NCBI RefSeq assembly: GCF_022496765.1
Contig: NZ_VANV01000011.1
Coordinates: 124,001 to 188,000, forward strand
DNA length: 64,000 nucleotides
DNA from: Acidaminobacter sp. JC074
GTDB taxonomy: Bacteria > Bacillota > Clostridia > Peptostreptococcales > Acidaminobacteraceae
Reading direction: 5' to 3'
Under the pieces are notes generated by a model that saw only the letters and a program-made list of their open reading frames with translations, was not told the DNA's origin and did no database searches. The position numbers and the translations under genes are program-made. Of the stretch, positions 40,466 through 50,030 are shown one piece after another (the stretch's first letter is position 1; each line of letters begins with the position of its first letter).

Positions 40466-41641
40466 ATGATACGATTTTTACACATTGGTGATGTCCATAT
40501 TAACAAGAGTTTTGCAACAAAAGATGAAGTTCTAAGACATAAATTGCAGCGTTCTGTCATAAAGTCTTTTCAGAATGCTGTGCACTACTGTATCACTCAA
40601 GACTTAGATGCTCTGATGATTGCAGGTGACCTGTTTGATGGACAACATATATCCTTAAAAGATGGTGAGATTGTACGTGATGGTTTTGAGCAGTTGAATA
40701 AAGCACATATACAAGTCTTTTATGCTTCAGGCAATCATGACTATACTCACTATGATTCAAAAATACGGCATATGAATTATCCTGAGAATGTTAAAACTTT
40801 TTTTGATGATCATGTAGATGCTTATGACTTAAAAGACAAATCAACGGGACAGATTTACAAGGTTGTTGGTTGTGGTCATATGATCCAACATGAGACAAGA
40901 AATTTAATAGAGAATTTTCCTATAGGCAAGCACATAGGGCTTTGTCATAGCATGGTTCAGTCTTCGCTGACCATAGGTGATGAAGGGGACTATTTGCCAT
41001 CTACCATTGAGACGATTTCGTCAAAGGGCTATTTGTATTTTGGTCTTGGACATATCCATCAAAATGGACCGATAGACAAACATGAAACCATTTATTACTC
41101 TGGTTCTTTACAGGGACTTCATTCCAATGAAACGGGTTTAAAGGGTGGCAATCTAGTGACTATAAATGATGGTAGCAGTCATGTTCAGTTTGTACCACTT
41201 GCTCAAGTACTCTTTGATAAATTAACGGTAGATATCTCTGGTCTTGATCATATGGAAAAACTCCTGGACATGCTTCAAAACACTCTTAATGACTATGAAG
41301 GCGATTTGGAAAATGTCAGTCTAGAACTGATTTTAACAGGGCGTACCAAGCTTTATAGAAAACTGTCGAATCCACATGAAATCAGTGATTTGAGAGAGCT
41401 CTTATTAGACTATCACCACTTGTTTGACTTAAAGATTAGAAACAAGGTAAAAACACACTTTGATCTAGAAGCGTATGAAAAGCAAAATAGTGTTTTAGGT
41501 GAAGTCTTAAGAACCATAGACAATATGGAAAAGTTGCCGTCACTTGATTATTTAAGTGACGAGGAGTTGCTTATGGAAATCAAAGATGGCCTAAAAGATC
41601 AAGTAATGGATTATTTTTTGGAGGGTTATGATGAAGATTAA
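40466..41641 (+). CDS. SbcD/YhaO-like metallophosphoesterase
   Basis: Calcineurin-like phosphoesterase of the Mre11/SbcD/YhaO group, 391 residues, cytoplasmic and likely acting on DNA ends with its ATPase partner. Metal-ligand motifs: LHIGDVHIN, IAGDLFDG, YASGNHDYT, GLCHSM and FGLGHIH. The C-terminal region (about 280-391) would be the capping and partner-binding part. AATGAGGTGAG precedes the ATG. It overlaps the SbcC-like gene by about ten bases, so the pair is translationally coupled. Closest in organisation to B. subtilis yhaO-yhaN. Confidence 0.9.
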   Translation: MIRFLHIGDVHINKSFATKDEVLRHKLQRSVIKSFQNAVHYCITQDLDALMIAGDLFDGQHISLKDGEIVRDGFEQLNKAHIQVFYASGNHDYTHYDSKIRHMNYPENVKTFFDDHVDAYDLKDKSTGQIYKVVGCGHMIQHETRNLIENFPIGKHIGLCHSMVQSSLTIGDEGDYLPSTIETISSKGYLYFGLGHIHQNGPIDKHETIYYSGSLQGLHSNETGLKGGNLVTINDGSSHVQFVPLAQVLFDKLTVDISGLDHMEKLLDMLQNTLNDYEGDLENVSLELILTGRTKLYRKLSNPHEISDLRELLLDYHHLFDLKIRNKVKTHFDLEAYEKQNSVLGEVLRTIDNMEKLPSLDYLSDEELLMEIKDGLKDQVMDYFLEGYDED

Positions 41642-44249
41642 TAGCCTGTTTACAGAAGGATTTGGAAAATTTAATAGTGCCAAGTGGGATGATTTAAGTC
41701 CATCCATCAATGTTTTTATTGGTAAGAATGAGGCTGGAAAATCAACTGTTTTTAAGATGATTTCAAATGTTTTATTTGGCTTTAAGGTTCAAAACAAAGA
41801 GAAAAATCTACAGGTGAATCAAGAGACTGGAAAATTACAGATCGGTGCTGAAATCAAGAGTCGTGACGACATGTATCATGTAGAGAGAATACTGGCTTCA
41901 AAGGCAAAACTGTCTTTAAGTCATAAGGGGGCTCTAGAGACATTACAAAATGAGACACTGCCATTTTGCTCTCATGTAGACAGACATACCTATGAAGGGG
42001 TCTATGCTTTAGACTTAAATGGTTTAACAGCCTTCAAAGACCAGGCATGGAAAGACATAGAAGAGCTTTTGATGCAGCAGTATTCAGGTGATGTTTTTAA
42101 TTCACCACAAAGTGTCATTGAAGCCTTAGAAGCTGAAATGAAAAAGATTAAAAAGCAAAGTGATAGAGGTAACTCCATCATTAAATCCCTAGAGGAACAA
42201 AGAAGGAAACTCTTTAAGCAAAAAAAAGACTTACAGGCTAACTTGTCTAGAAGTGATGAACTCTACGAAAAAGTCTTGATCATAGAAAGAAAAATTGGTG
42301 ATGTTAAACAGCAGAAGCTGTCTTTAGAGCATTTAAGAGACCAGATTGAAGTTTATTTGCCAGTTATGAAGCTAATTGATGAGAAGAAGATATTAGATGA
42401 AAAACTGGACAAGTTTAAGAGTCTTAAAGATGTGGATGAGTCTCAATACAAAGAAAAAAAATCACAGCTTAAAAAGCTTTATGTCAAGTTAGAAGATATT
42501 TCTTCAGAAGTGACACGTTTGGTTTCTGAGAAAAGGCGATTACAGGAAAAAGCCTCTGCCATCAATGTGACAGAAAATGAGCTTAAGGATATGATTCAGA
42601 AGCACATGCAGGCAGAAGAGCTGGCGCTAGAAAAAGAAGATTTAGAGAAATCACTGACTGTTAAAGAGGCTGCTTTTAAAAAGGCTTTTGAAGAGACTTT
42701 TGATGAAGACTATGATATCAAGCATTACGACGAAGTTTTGAATTTAAACTATCTTAATATCAAGTCACTCGTTGCTGAACTTGAAGAGATTTATGAAGAA
42801 ATAAAAATCGTTAAAAGAAATAAACGTTCTACAACTGGAACAAGCATTAAAGGTCAAATAGCCTTTATGGTTGTACTAGCGATTCTAGGTGGTGTCAGCA
42901 TTTATTTTAACATCCACCCAGTACTAAACTATGTTTCAGCTGGTTTTATTGGTTTTTCTATTACAAACAGTATTCATATACTTATTAAGGGTAAGAATAA
43001 GAGATTAGATGAAGAAGATCTTTACCTAGATAGAGATGAACTGAAAGCACGTTTGATTTCTGAGTTAAACGGTATTCGATTGTCTGCCATTACAGAGGAA
43101 TACATTGGTCAGGAGTTCTTGTCACAGGTGACCAACCTCAAACATTTGGCAGAGCAGTTTGTCGCTGACAAAACCATTTATGACGGCAAGTATAAGAAAC
43201 TAATTACCTTAAAAGAAACAGTCAATCTTTACTTGAAAGAACATGTTGGTGAAATAGAAAATAAGGCTAAGCATTTTGATGAGTTGATGGACAGTATCAA
43301 AGAATACAGAAAAATGCAGAACCGAGTTGAAGTGATCAATGGTCAGCTAGATGTGATGAACCAGCAACTTCAAGACCAAGAGAAAGAATTAAACGAAACG
43401 GAAACTTGGATTCAAGAAACAGAAAGTGATCTTAAAATTATTGGTGGTGACATTGAAAGTGGTCTCAAACAACTCAATTCTAAAACGGGTGATTTATTAA
43501 GAAGAGATGAGATTGTCAGACGTCTAAGCACGATTGACTACAGTGAAGAGATACTTGAAGGCTTTAGAAAAAATTATGTTGAAGATACTTATCATGACCT
43601 TAATTATATCAGGGAGACCATAGAAGCACATAACAATGAATCTAATGAACTCTTGATAAAAAAGGCAGGACTTGAAAAGGACAGAGAAGTTTTATTGGAG
43701 CAATCAGATATAGCTTCTATAGAGAGTGAACTAAAGTATGTAGTTTCAAGACTTCAAGAGGAAAAACTTAAGTATGACCGCTTGCTCTTAATGCACCAAT
43801 TGATTAAAGAAACGGATGAAAGATTCAGAACTGAAAATCAACCAAAGGTATACCTACAAGCCAGCAAATATCTTAATGATATAACAGATGGTCGATATAA
43901 TGATTTAGAAGTTGTTGAACTTATTGACAAATCTAAGAGCAAATATGGTATTATGGTCAGTAGAGATGGTACAAAAGTGATGGTAGACGAGTCCTTCAGT
44001 ATGGGTACTTTAAATCAAATTTACTTATCACTTAGATTATCTTTAATAGACCATTTAGACAAGGGTCGAGAAAAATTACCTGTTTGTTTCGATGAGTTAC
44101 TGGTGAACTGGGACGAAGGGCGTTTGAACCAAACACTTAAGATCATAGAAACAATAAGTAAGGAAAGACAAGTATTTGTCTTCACATGTCATGAGTGGTT
44201 TGCTGAACAAGTCAAATCACTAGAGCAGGTGAAAATGTATCAATTATAG
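41631..44249 (+). CDS. SbcC/YhaN-like AAA ATPase with central membrane helices
   Basis: SMC/Rad50-like ATPase of 872 residues. Walker A is VFIGKNEAGKSTVFK near residue 30; a C-terminal signature SFSMGTLNQIYLSLRLS and Walker B LPVCFDELLVNWDEGR complete the head. Long coiled coils lie between. At about residues 404-450, where Rad50 has a zinc hook, are two hydrophobic segments (IAFMVVLAILGGVSIYF and YVSAGFIGFSITNSIHI), so the hinge appears to be membrane-embedded, as predicted for YhaN. ATG 41631 is better spaced from GGAGGG than the ATG at 41628. It forms a complex with the preceding nuclease. Confidence 0.9.
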   Translation: MKINSLFTEGFGKFNSAKWDDLSPSINVFIGKNEAGKSTVFKMISNVLFGFKVQNKEKNLQVNQETGKLQIGAEIKSRDDMYHVERILASKAKLSLSHKGALETLQNETLPFCSHVDRHTYEGVYALDLNGLTAFKDQAWKDIEELLMQQYSGDVFNSPQSVIEALEAEMKKIKKQSDRGNSIIKSLEEQRRKLFKQKKDLQANLSRSDELYEKVLIIERKIGDVKQQKLSLEHLRDQIEVYLPVMKLIDEKKILDEKLDKFKSLKDVDESQYKEKKSQLKKLYVKLEDISSEVTRLVSEKRRLQEKASAINVTENELKDMIQKHMQAEELALEKEDLEKSLTVKEAAFKKAFEETFDEDYDIKHYDEVLNLNYLNIKSLVAELEEIYEEIKIVKRNKRSTTGTSIKGQIAFMVVLAILGGVSIYFNIHPVLNYVSAGFIGFSITNSIHILIKGKNKRLDEEDLYLDRDELKARLISELNGIRLSAITEEYIGQEFLSQVTNLKHLAEQFVADKTIYDGKYKKLITLKETVNLYLKEHVGEIENKAKHFDELMDSIKEYRKMQNRVEVINGQLDVMNQQLQDQEKELNETETWIQETESDLKIIGGDIESGLKQLNSKTGDLLRRDEIVRRLSTIDYSEEILEGFRKNYVEDTYHDLNYIRETIEAHNNESNELLIKKAGLEKDREVLLEQSDIASIESELKYVVSRLQEEKLKYDRLLLMHQLIKETDERFRTENQPKVYLQASKYLNDITDGRYNDLEVVELIDKSKSKYGIMVSRDGTKVMVDESFSMGTLNQIYLSLRLSLIDHLDKGREKLPVCFDELLVNWDEGRLNQTLKIIETISKERQVFVFTCHEWFAEQVKSLEQVKMYQL

Positions 44250-44258
44250 TGAGGGTAC

Positions 44259-44486
44259 ATGGGAAAGTATTCAAAAGAAGATTATGAGTTTGAGAGAAAC
44301 AAGCAGGAAATTCTTGCCTTGACTCAGAGAAAGCCAGTAGAAGACGATAGCAAGTCTGTATGGGCTTATGAACTCGAAGAATATAGAAAGCATCAGAAGA
44401 AAGAAAAGTTTATGATGTTTGGGGCTATTTGTGGTATTATAAGTTTACTGTACATCATTGTGAGTACAGCACTTCAGTATTTATAA
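44259..44486 (+). CDS. Small single-pass membrane protein
   Basis: A 75-residue hypothetical protein: a charged N-terminal half (KEDYEFERNKQEILALTQRK, WAYELEEYRKHQKKEK) followed by one TM helix (MMFGAICGIISLLYIIVSTAL). No family recognised. It lies nine bases after the YhaN-like gene and nine before the cation transporter, with GTGAGGGT before its ATG, so it is a real operon member. It may help the membrane-anchored nuclease complex, which is inference from position only. Confidence 0.75.
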   Translation: MGKYSKEDYEFERNKQEILALTQRKPVEDDSKSVWAYELEEYRKHQKKEKFMMFGAICGIISLLYIIVSTALQYL

Positions 44487-44495
44487 GGATACAAT

Positions 44496-45356
44496 ATGGA
44501 CAGAGTACAAATAGCAAAAAGAGTAAGTATCATTACAGTTGTATGGAATACCATACTCTCTGTGATTAAGATTGTCATTGGATTTTTTGGCCACTCAAGT
44601 GCCATTGTAGCCGATGGTATCCATTCAATGTCAGATGTTTTTACAACAGTCATTGCTTATGTGGGCGTGAATATGTCGGCTAAAAAGGCAGATGATGATC
44701 ATCAATATGGTCACGAAAAGTTCGAGCCTGTAATGAGTAAGATATTGGCGACTGTATTAATTGTCACAGCATTGATGATTGGCTATAGCGGTATTAAAAA
44801 CATTTTTAATCCCAACTTAGAAACACCAAGTCAGCTTAACTTATTGGCAGCGGGTCTTTCAATTGTTGTCAAAGAATGGATGTACCGCTACACTAAAAAA
44901 GCCGCTGATAAAATCAATTCTTCTGCTTTAAAGGCAGATGCATGGCACCATAGAACCGATGCATTTTCATCAATAGGTTCTTTAATTGGTGTCGGAGGTG
45001 CGCTTTTAGGATTTAAATTCTTTGATCCTCTAGCTGCAGTTGTGATCGCAGTAATCATCATCAAGGTAGGTGTAGAAATATACTTGAAATCCATTGATGA
45101 GGTTATGGATAAGTCAGCAGATGAGGAAACCATTCAAAAGATTAGAACGGCTGTTCAATCTGTAGATGGTGTGGTAGCCATAGACATGCTATTAACAAGA
45201 CAACATGCATCTGTAATTTATGTAGATCTTGAAATAGGTGTCAACGGTGATTTAACCCTTTGGAAAGCTCATGCAATAGCAGAAAAGGTGCATCTTGTTG
45301 TAGAAGATGAGGTACCACTGGTAAAACACTGTATGGTACATGTGAATCCGTATTAA
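44496..45356 (+). CDS. Cation diffusion facilitator transporter
   Basis: Divalent metal (Zn/Mn/Fe type) exporter of the CDF family, 286 residues. Six TM helices occupy about 10-205, with site-A ligands in IVADGIHSMSDVF and in WHHRTDAFSSIG, and HQYGHEKFE in the first cytoplasmic loop. The C-terminal dimerisation domain (about 210-286) ends VPLVKHCMVHVNPY. Metal specificity is not clear. Last gene of the nuclease operon, followed by a strong terminator. Confidence 0.93.
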   Translation: MDRVQIAKRVSIITVVWNTILSVIKIVIGFFGHSSAIVADGIHSMSDVFTTVIAYVGVNMSAKKADDDHQYGHEKFEPVMSKILATVLIVTALMIGYSGIKNIFNPNLETPSQLNLLAAGLSIVVKEWMYRYTKKAADKINSSALKADAWHHRTDAFSSIGSLIGVGGALLGFKFFDPLAAVVIAVIIIKVGVEIYLKSIDEVMDKSADEETIQKIRTAVQSVDGVVAIDMLLTRQHASVIYVDLEIGVNGDLTLWKAHAIAEKVHLVVEDEVPLVKHCMVHVNPY

Positions 45357-45380
45357 ACTCCCTTAATGGGAGTTTTTTAT
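45355..45380 (+). terminator. Terminator after the cation transporter
   Basis: AAACTCCC-N5-GGGAGTTT followed by a T-rich tract. Confidence 0.9.
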
Positions 45381-45420
45381 TTTTTTGTGGTATAAATAGT
45401 TATAAGATTACGCATAATAG

Positions 45421-45440
45421 TTACAATTTCTTATTTGTAA
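45421..45440. promoter_or_regulatory. Inverted repeat upstream of the AraC-type gene
   Basis: TTACAA-N8-TTGTAA, ending 13 bases before a TATAAT (45454-45459). Possible operator at the -35 position. Confidence 0.45.
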
Positions 45441-45475
45441 TGAAATGACCATTTATAATGAAGTTGAGGTGCTGA

Positions 45476-46348
45476 ATGTTAAGTGTTATAGAGGTTTATG
45501 ATTTTAATGCAATTTTGTATTATGATTTATCTTCAGAGTATGTTTTTTCAGGAGAAAGTCACAGTCACTGGGAACTCTTGTATGTTGATCAAGGCAGCGT
45601 GAGGGTAAAGAAAAACGAAAGTGAACTTGTCCTAAAAGCTGGTGATTTAATTCTCCATGCACCGAATGAGTTTCATGATATTAAAACTGAAGGTCAGATC
45701 AATGCACATATATTTGTTGTGGGTTTCATGTGTGAAAGTGATGATTTGATGACCATACATGAAAATGTTTTTTCATCTGATAGGCTTATTCAAGCCAGTT
45801 TAATGGGGATTGAAAGTGAGGCTAAGTCCTGCTTCATTTCATGCCCAGTCAGTCATCTAGGTAGTAAGAAGTATCAAAAGCAGCAGGCTGCACCTTTTGC
45901 CTGTGTACAAATGATGAAAATCCATTTAGAAACCATCCTTATTAGGCTCTACAGGCAGTCGAGTGAGAAAGGTAGAGTTATCAAGGAAACTTATGGTTAT
46001 TCTTTCTATGAAGAGATTGAGGACATCATTCTTGAAAATATTTCTCTTAAGTATAATTTAAGTCAGTTAGCGAAGGATTTGTGTATGAGCAAGAGGAGTG
46101 TCCAGAATTATTTTAGAAATGAATTGCATACCACATTCAGCGATTTTGTAAGGAAAGTTAAGATGAATGAAGCAAAACGTCTCTTGAACATGAAGACCTA
46201 TTCTGTCACTGAAATATCAGAAAAGCTTGGTTATAATACCGTTCAATATTTTTCAAGGCAGTTCAAGTTGTCGGTAGCCATGACACCAAGAGAATATCAG
46301 AAATCCATCAAAACTAAAGCAGATGACTTGGTCATCAGAAAGGAATGA
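45476..46348 (+). CDS. AraC family transcriptional regulator
   Basis: A 290-residue regulator. The N-terminal cupin-like sensor has SHSHWELLYVDQGSVRVK and LKAGDLILHAPNEFHDI; the C-terminal double helix-turn-helix (about 185-285) has YNLSQLAKDLCMSKRSVQNYF and VTEISEKLGYNTVQYFSRQFK. It is a likely sugar-responsive activator of the glycosidase gene that follows within three bases. GAGGTG precedes the ATG. An inverted repeat lies just upstream. Confidence 0.93.
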   Translation: MLSVIEVYDFNAILYYDLSSEYVFSGESHSHWELLYVDQGSVRVKKNESELVLKAGDLILHAPNEFHDIKTEGQINAHIFVVGFMCESDDLMTIHENVFSSDRLIQASLMGIESEAKSCFISCPVSHLGSKKYQKQQAAPFACVQMMKIHLETILIRLYRQSSEKGRVIKETYGYSFYEEIEDIILENISLKYNLSQLAKDLCMSKRSVQNYFRNELHTTFSDFVRKVKMNEAKRLLNMKTYSVTEISEKLGYNTVQYFSRQFKLSVAMTPREYQKSIKTKADDLVIRKE

Positions 46349-46350
46349 AA

Positions 46351-48354
46351 ATGCTTAAAAAACATTTAGACTCTTATGTAAAAAGACAAGATGATAATCT
46401 TTTAATAGGCAATAGTCTAATAGAACGTCGATGGAAACTTGAAAATGGAAACATGATTTCTGATCTGGTGGTCAATAAAAAAACAGGTAAGGTATGGGAA
46501 AATAAACCTTTGACCATGTTTGGAAAAGCTTCAGATATAGTATTTGATGACATTGATTTACAAATTGAAGAGGATGGCTTTATTTCTGTTAAAGTTCTAT
46601 TCAAAATGAAGAACTTTGTAAGGGCTTATTTGCAAGTTGAAATCAGGCCTAATAGCTCATTTATTAAGACGCAGTTGTATCGAAGGTCATTTAAAGTAGA
46701 AGAGGAAAGTAGCCTAGAAGAAAGTCAAGAAGTAAGCGGTATTGAGAAAGTTAATGATAGTCTGCCTGACCTTCCTTTTGATGCAATTGATACCATTCCT
46801 TATTCAGATAAACATGTGGAGGCGACTTGTTATAGGTTTCAAGATATGACTGATCGTCATAATAATCTTATACAGAAGACACAAGAATACTTATATTATA
46901 AACCTGGTGCTAGACTTGTCACTTATGAAGGCAACATAATGGTTCTTGATGCTTATTTAGAAAAAGAAAAACTTATGCTTATTAAAGACGGCCCTACTCA
47001 GTATGGTGGACTGAACAGAAGAGAAAATGATTTTCATATTGTACCAGGTGAGTATATCAGTCTTGTAGGTTCCGGTTTTATTCATGATAATCAAGAATTT
47101 AATGGATGGATCCCATCGTATGGTGCTACGATTGGTGTCTCAGATGGTGATATAACAGAGGCCTATAAAAAGTATTACCATGCCCTGATGCAAAAAACGG
47201 ATCTTTTTATGATGTCTAATACCTGGGGAGACAGAAATCAGGATAAGTGCATCAATGAGTCATTTGTAAAAAAGGAAATAGATGTCGCATCCGATTTGGG
47301 ACTTGATCTTGTTCAAATTGATGATGGATGGCAAGAAGGTATAACTGCAAACTCAGCTATTCAATCTGGTGGGGTATGGGAAGGATACTACAGTCATAGA
47401 AGTGATTTTTGGAAGGTTAATCATGATAAGTTTCCACATGGCTTGGCAAGTTTAGTTGACTATGCTTCTTCTAAAAAGATAGAACTTGCTTTGTGGTTTT
47501 CACCGGATTCATCAAATGATTTTGCCAATTGGCAAAAGGATCTGAAAACAGTTTTAGACTTATATAAGAAGTATGGGATTAAATATTTTAAGTTAGACGG
47601 CATCAAGATAAGAAGTAAGCTCGGTGAGTATAATTTTATTAGTTTTTTAGAAATGGTTAAGTTGAAAAGTCAAAATGATATTGTCTTTAACATGGATATA
47701 ACTGCTGAAAAAAGGTTTGGTTACTTGTATGAAAAAGAGCATGCTACCTTGTTTGTAGAGAACAGGTATACCGATTGGGGATCTTATTACCCCCATTATA
47801 CCCTAAGAAATATATGGGTTTTGTCTGAACTTATACCAAGTCAAAGACTTCAAATGGAGCTTCTAAATAACAAGCGTAACATAAGTCATTATGAGGACCC
47901 ACTTTCACCAGACAAGTATGATATGGATTATCTGTTTGCTGTTACCATGGTAACGAATCCACTTTTCTGGATGGAGTTATCGTCATTAGAATCTCAAGAC
48001 ATAGAGCTACTTAAAGATACTATAGACAAGTATAAGCGGGTTAGACATAAGTTTCAGGGAGCAAATATTAAGCCTATTGGTGATATGCCCAACGGCATCT
48101 CTTATACTGGCTTTGATATTCAAGTTGACGATGACAGTGGTTATTTATTGGTATTTAGAGAAATGCATGACCAAGAAAGCTTCAATTATCATCTAGAAAA
48201 TCTTGCTTCAAAGGACATTTTATTAAGGAGTCTTATAGGTGAAGAAGTGTTTATGAATCAAGTGAAAAGTATAGATACATGTGGAAGGCTTGAAATTAGT
48301 TTGAAGACGACAAGGTCTTATTCTTTGATTGAATATAAAACCCTAGATCGGTGA
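46351..48354 (+). CDS. GH36-like alpha-galactosidase family glycosidase
   Basis: Cytoplasmic glycosidase of 667 residues, no signal peptide. An N-terminal beta-sandwich (about 1-275) leads into a TIM barrel with LDLVQIDDGWQEG, FSPDSSNDF, YGIKYFKLDGIKIRS (Asp of KLDG as the presumed nucleophile) and FVENRYTDWGSYYPH. These fit clan GH-D, nearest to GH36. The exact sugar is unclear; alpha-galactoside or a related alpha-glycoside is likely. ATG 46351 is preferred because AAAGGA directly abuts the ATG at 46345. No sugar transporter is next to it. Confidence 0.8.
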   Translation: MLKKHLDSYVKRQDDNLLIGNSLIERRWKLENGNMISDLVVNKKTGKVWENKPLTMFGKASDIVFDDIDLQIEEDGFISVKVLFKMKNFVRAYLQVEIRPNSSFIKTQLYRRSFKVEEESSLEESQEVSGIEKVNDSLPDLPFDAIDTIPYSDKHVEATCYRFQDMTDRHNNLIQKTQEYLYYKPGARLVTYEGNIMVLDAYLEKEKLMLIKDGPTQYGGLNRRENDFHIVPGEYISLVGSGFIHDNQEFNGWIPSYGATIGVSDGDITEAYKKYYHALMQKTDLFMMSNTWGDRNQDKCINESFVKKEIDVASDLGLDLVQIDDGWQEGITANSAIQSGGVWEGYYSHRSDFWKVNHDKFPHGLASLVDYASSKKIELALWFSPDSSNDFANWQKDLKTVLDLYKKYGIKYFKLDGIKIRSKLGEYNFISFLEMVKLKSQNDIVFNMDITAEKRFGYLYEKEHATLFVENRYTDWGSYYPHYTLRNIWVLSELIPSQRLQMELLNNKRNISHYEDPLSPDKYDMDYLFAVTMVTNPLFWMELSSLESQDIELLKDTIDKYKRVRHKFQGANIKPIGDMPNGISYTGFDIQVDDDSGYLLVFREMHDQESFNYHLENLASKDILLRSLIGEEVFMNQVKSIDTCGRLEISLKTTRSYSLIEYKTLDR

Positions 48355-48368
48355 TCTAGGGTTCTTTT
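48341..48368 (+). terminator. Terminator after the glycosidase gene
   Basis: CCCTAGATC-GGT-GATCTAGGG then TTCTTTT; contains the stop codon. Confidence 0.85.
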
Positions 48369-48400
48369 GTATAAAATTAGTTTTCATAAGAAAGCTGTGA

Positions 48401-49603
48401 TTAGTTGACTTCTTCTACATGGAAACCATGCTTTTCAAGTGCATCAACAATGACTTTTAGGTGTTCATGGCCATTTGTCTCAATGGTTACTTGCAAGTTA
48501 ACATGATGGAACCTGTCAGTGGTTCTAAATTGATTGTGATCAAGTTTAACAACATTTGCCTTGTTATCACTTAAGATTTGTGAAATCTGAAGCAACTGAC
48601 CTGGCGTATCTGGAAGGTCTACTGAGAAGCAGTAGATTCTACCTCTAGAAACCAAACCCTTATTAATGAGTGAAGAAATTGTCAGTACGTCTATGTTGCC
48701 ACCGCTTAGTAAAGAGACAATCTTCTTGTCTTTTGTCTTAAGTTTCTTAAGGGCTGCCAGTGATAGAAGGCCAGCGTTTTCTGCAACAATCTTATGTTTT
48801 TCTACAAGCATTAAAAAGGCTTCCATCAAGTCATAATCATCTACGACGATGATATCATCCACATATTTCTTTATGAGCTCGAAGGTAAGTTCACCTGGTA
48901 CCTTAACTGCAACACCATCAGCTATGGTGTCGACTTTATTAAGACAGACTCTTTCGTTCATTCTTATAGACTGCTTCATAGCCATTGCACCTCTAGGTTC
49001 AACACCTACTACTTTAACACTTGGGTTCTTTTCCTTAATGGCCATGGCAATACCTGATATAAGACCACCACCACCAATTGGTACCAAGACGTAGTCTACA
49101 TCCTTGAGTTCATCAAGTATTTCCAAACCTATTGTCCCTTGACCGTAGATGATATCTAAATCATCAAAAGGATGGATAAAGGTAAGCTGTTTTTCTTTTT
49201 CAAGTCTTCTTGCTTCATTGTAGGCATCGTCATATACATCGCCATGGAGAACCACATTAGCCCCGTATTTTTTAGTCGCTTCTACCTTAATGAGTGGTGT
49301 TGTTTTGGGCATAACGATGGTTGCTTTAACGCCAAGCTCTTTAGCCGCATAAGCGACACCCTGTGCATGATTGCCAGCAGACGAACATATAAGGCCTAGC
49401 GATTTTTCTTCATCTGTCAAATTGGCTATTTTGTTATATGCGCCTCGAATCTTAAATGCGCCAGTTTTTTGCAAACACTCTGGTTTGATATAAATCTCGT
49501 TTTTGTATTCCTGGCTGAACGCTGGACTGTAAATAAGTGATGTATCCAGTAAAACATCTTTTAGTACATTTTGTGCTTTTTCTAATTGCTCTAAGTGCTT
49601 CAT
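48401..49603 (-). CDS. ilvA: Threonine ammonia-lyase with C-terminal ACT domain
   Basis: PLP enzyme deaminating threonine to 2-oxobutanoate, the first step to isoleucine. 400 residues: catalytic fold type II domain (1-315) with PLP lysine in KTGAFKIRGAYN, SSAGNHAQGVA and the phosphate-binding VPIGGGGLISG; a C-terminal ACT-like domain (about 325-400). The size is that of the shorter IlvA/TdcB class. An isoleucine-type T-box upstream argues for a biosynthetic role. GGAGG precedes the ATG. Confidence 0.93.
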   Translation of the reverse strand: MKHLEQLEKAQNVLKDVLLDTSLIYSPAFSQEYKNEIYIKPECLQKTGAFKIRGAYNKIANLTDEEKSLGLICSSAGNHAQGVAYAAKELGVKATIVMPKTTPLIKVEATKKYGANVVLHGDVYDDAYNEARRLEKEKQLTFIHPFDDLDIIYGQGTIGLEILDELKDVDYVLVPIGGGGLISGIAMAIKEKNPSVKVVGVEPRGAMAMKQSIRMNERVCLNKVDTIADGVAVKVPGELTFELIKKYVDDIIVVDDYDLMEAFLMLVEKHKIVAENAGLLSLAALKKLKTKDKKIVSLLSGGNIDVLTISSLINKGLVSRGRIYCFSVDLPDTPGQLLQISQILSDNKANVVKLDHNQFRTTDRFHHVNLQVTIETNGHEHLKVIVDALEKHGFHVEEVN

Positions 49604-49664
49604 TTTTCCTCCTTCATAACTGTAGAAAAGAAATGAGGTGTACCAATGGATGTATCAATTAAAT

Positions 49665-49914
49665 ACAAAAAAACTCCTCCTAATAAAAGGACGAGTTTAC
49701 CCGCGTTACCACCTTAATTATTTGTATAAAAACAAATCGCTCACTTCAGTTCTATCAAACCTAAGCCTTTAACGAGGCTAATCGTTTACTCTTACTGACT
49801 TCGGAGTAAAAGCTCAAGAGGGATGAATTTATTCAAATGATACTGATTCCCACCAAACATCAGCTCTCTTGGATCATTTTTGTGAATAAACGTGTCTCTT
49901 TCAACGCCGTATTA
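49665..49914 (-). ncRNA. T-box leader, isoleucine specific
   Basis: tRNA-sensing leader read on the minus strand. The T-box sequence GGTGGTAACGCGGGT is at 49699-49713; the terminator AACTCGTCCTTTT / AGGAGGAGTT with seven T is at 49665-49698. Stem I pairs TTTATTCA with TGAATAAA and ATGAT with ATCAT, with distal loop GGTGGGAA. The specifier is read as ATC (Ile) at plus positions 49822-49824: it lies six bases before GAGC, the same spacing as TTC and AAC in the Phe and Asn leaders here. Confidence 0.9.
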
Positions 49915-49921
49915 TTTAAAT

Positions 49922-49950
49922 ATTCTAACAATTTAATATTCGTATGTCAA
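49922..49950 (-). promoter_or_regulatory. Promoter of the ilvA T-box transcript
   Basis: Minus strand TTGACA (49945-49950), 17-bp spacer, TAGAAT (49922-49927). Confidence 0.85.
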
Positions 49951-50030
49951 TAGCATTTCAAATCTTTTTTTCAGTATAAATTTTGCCTCTAATTATGTTA
50001 AAATAGAGGAGGAAAAGAAAGGAGAATCCT

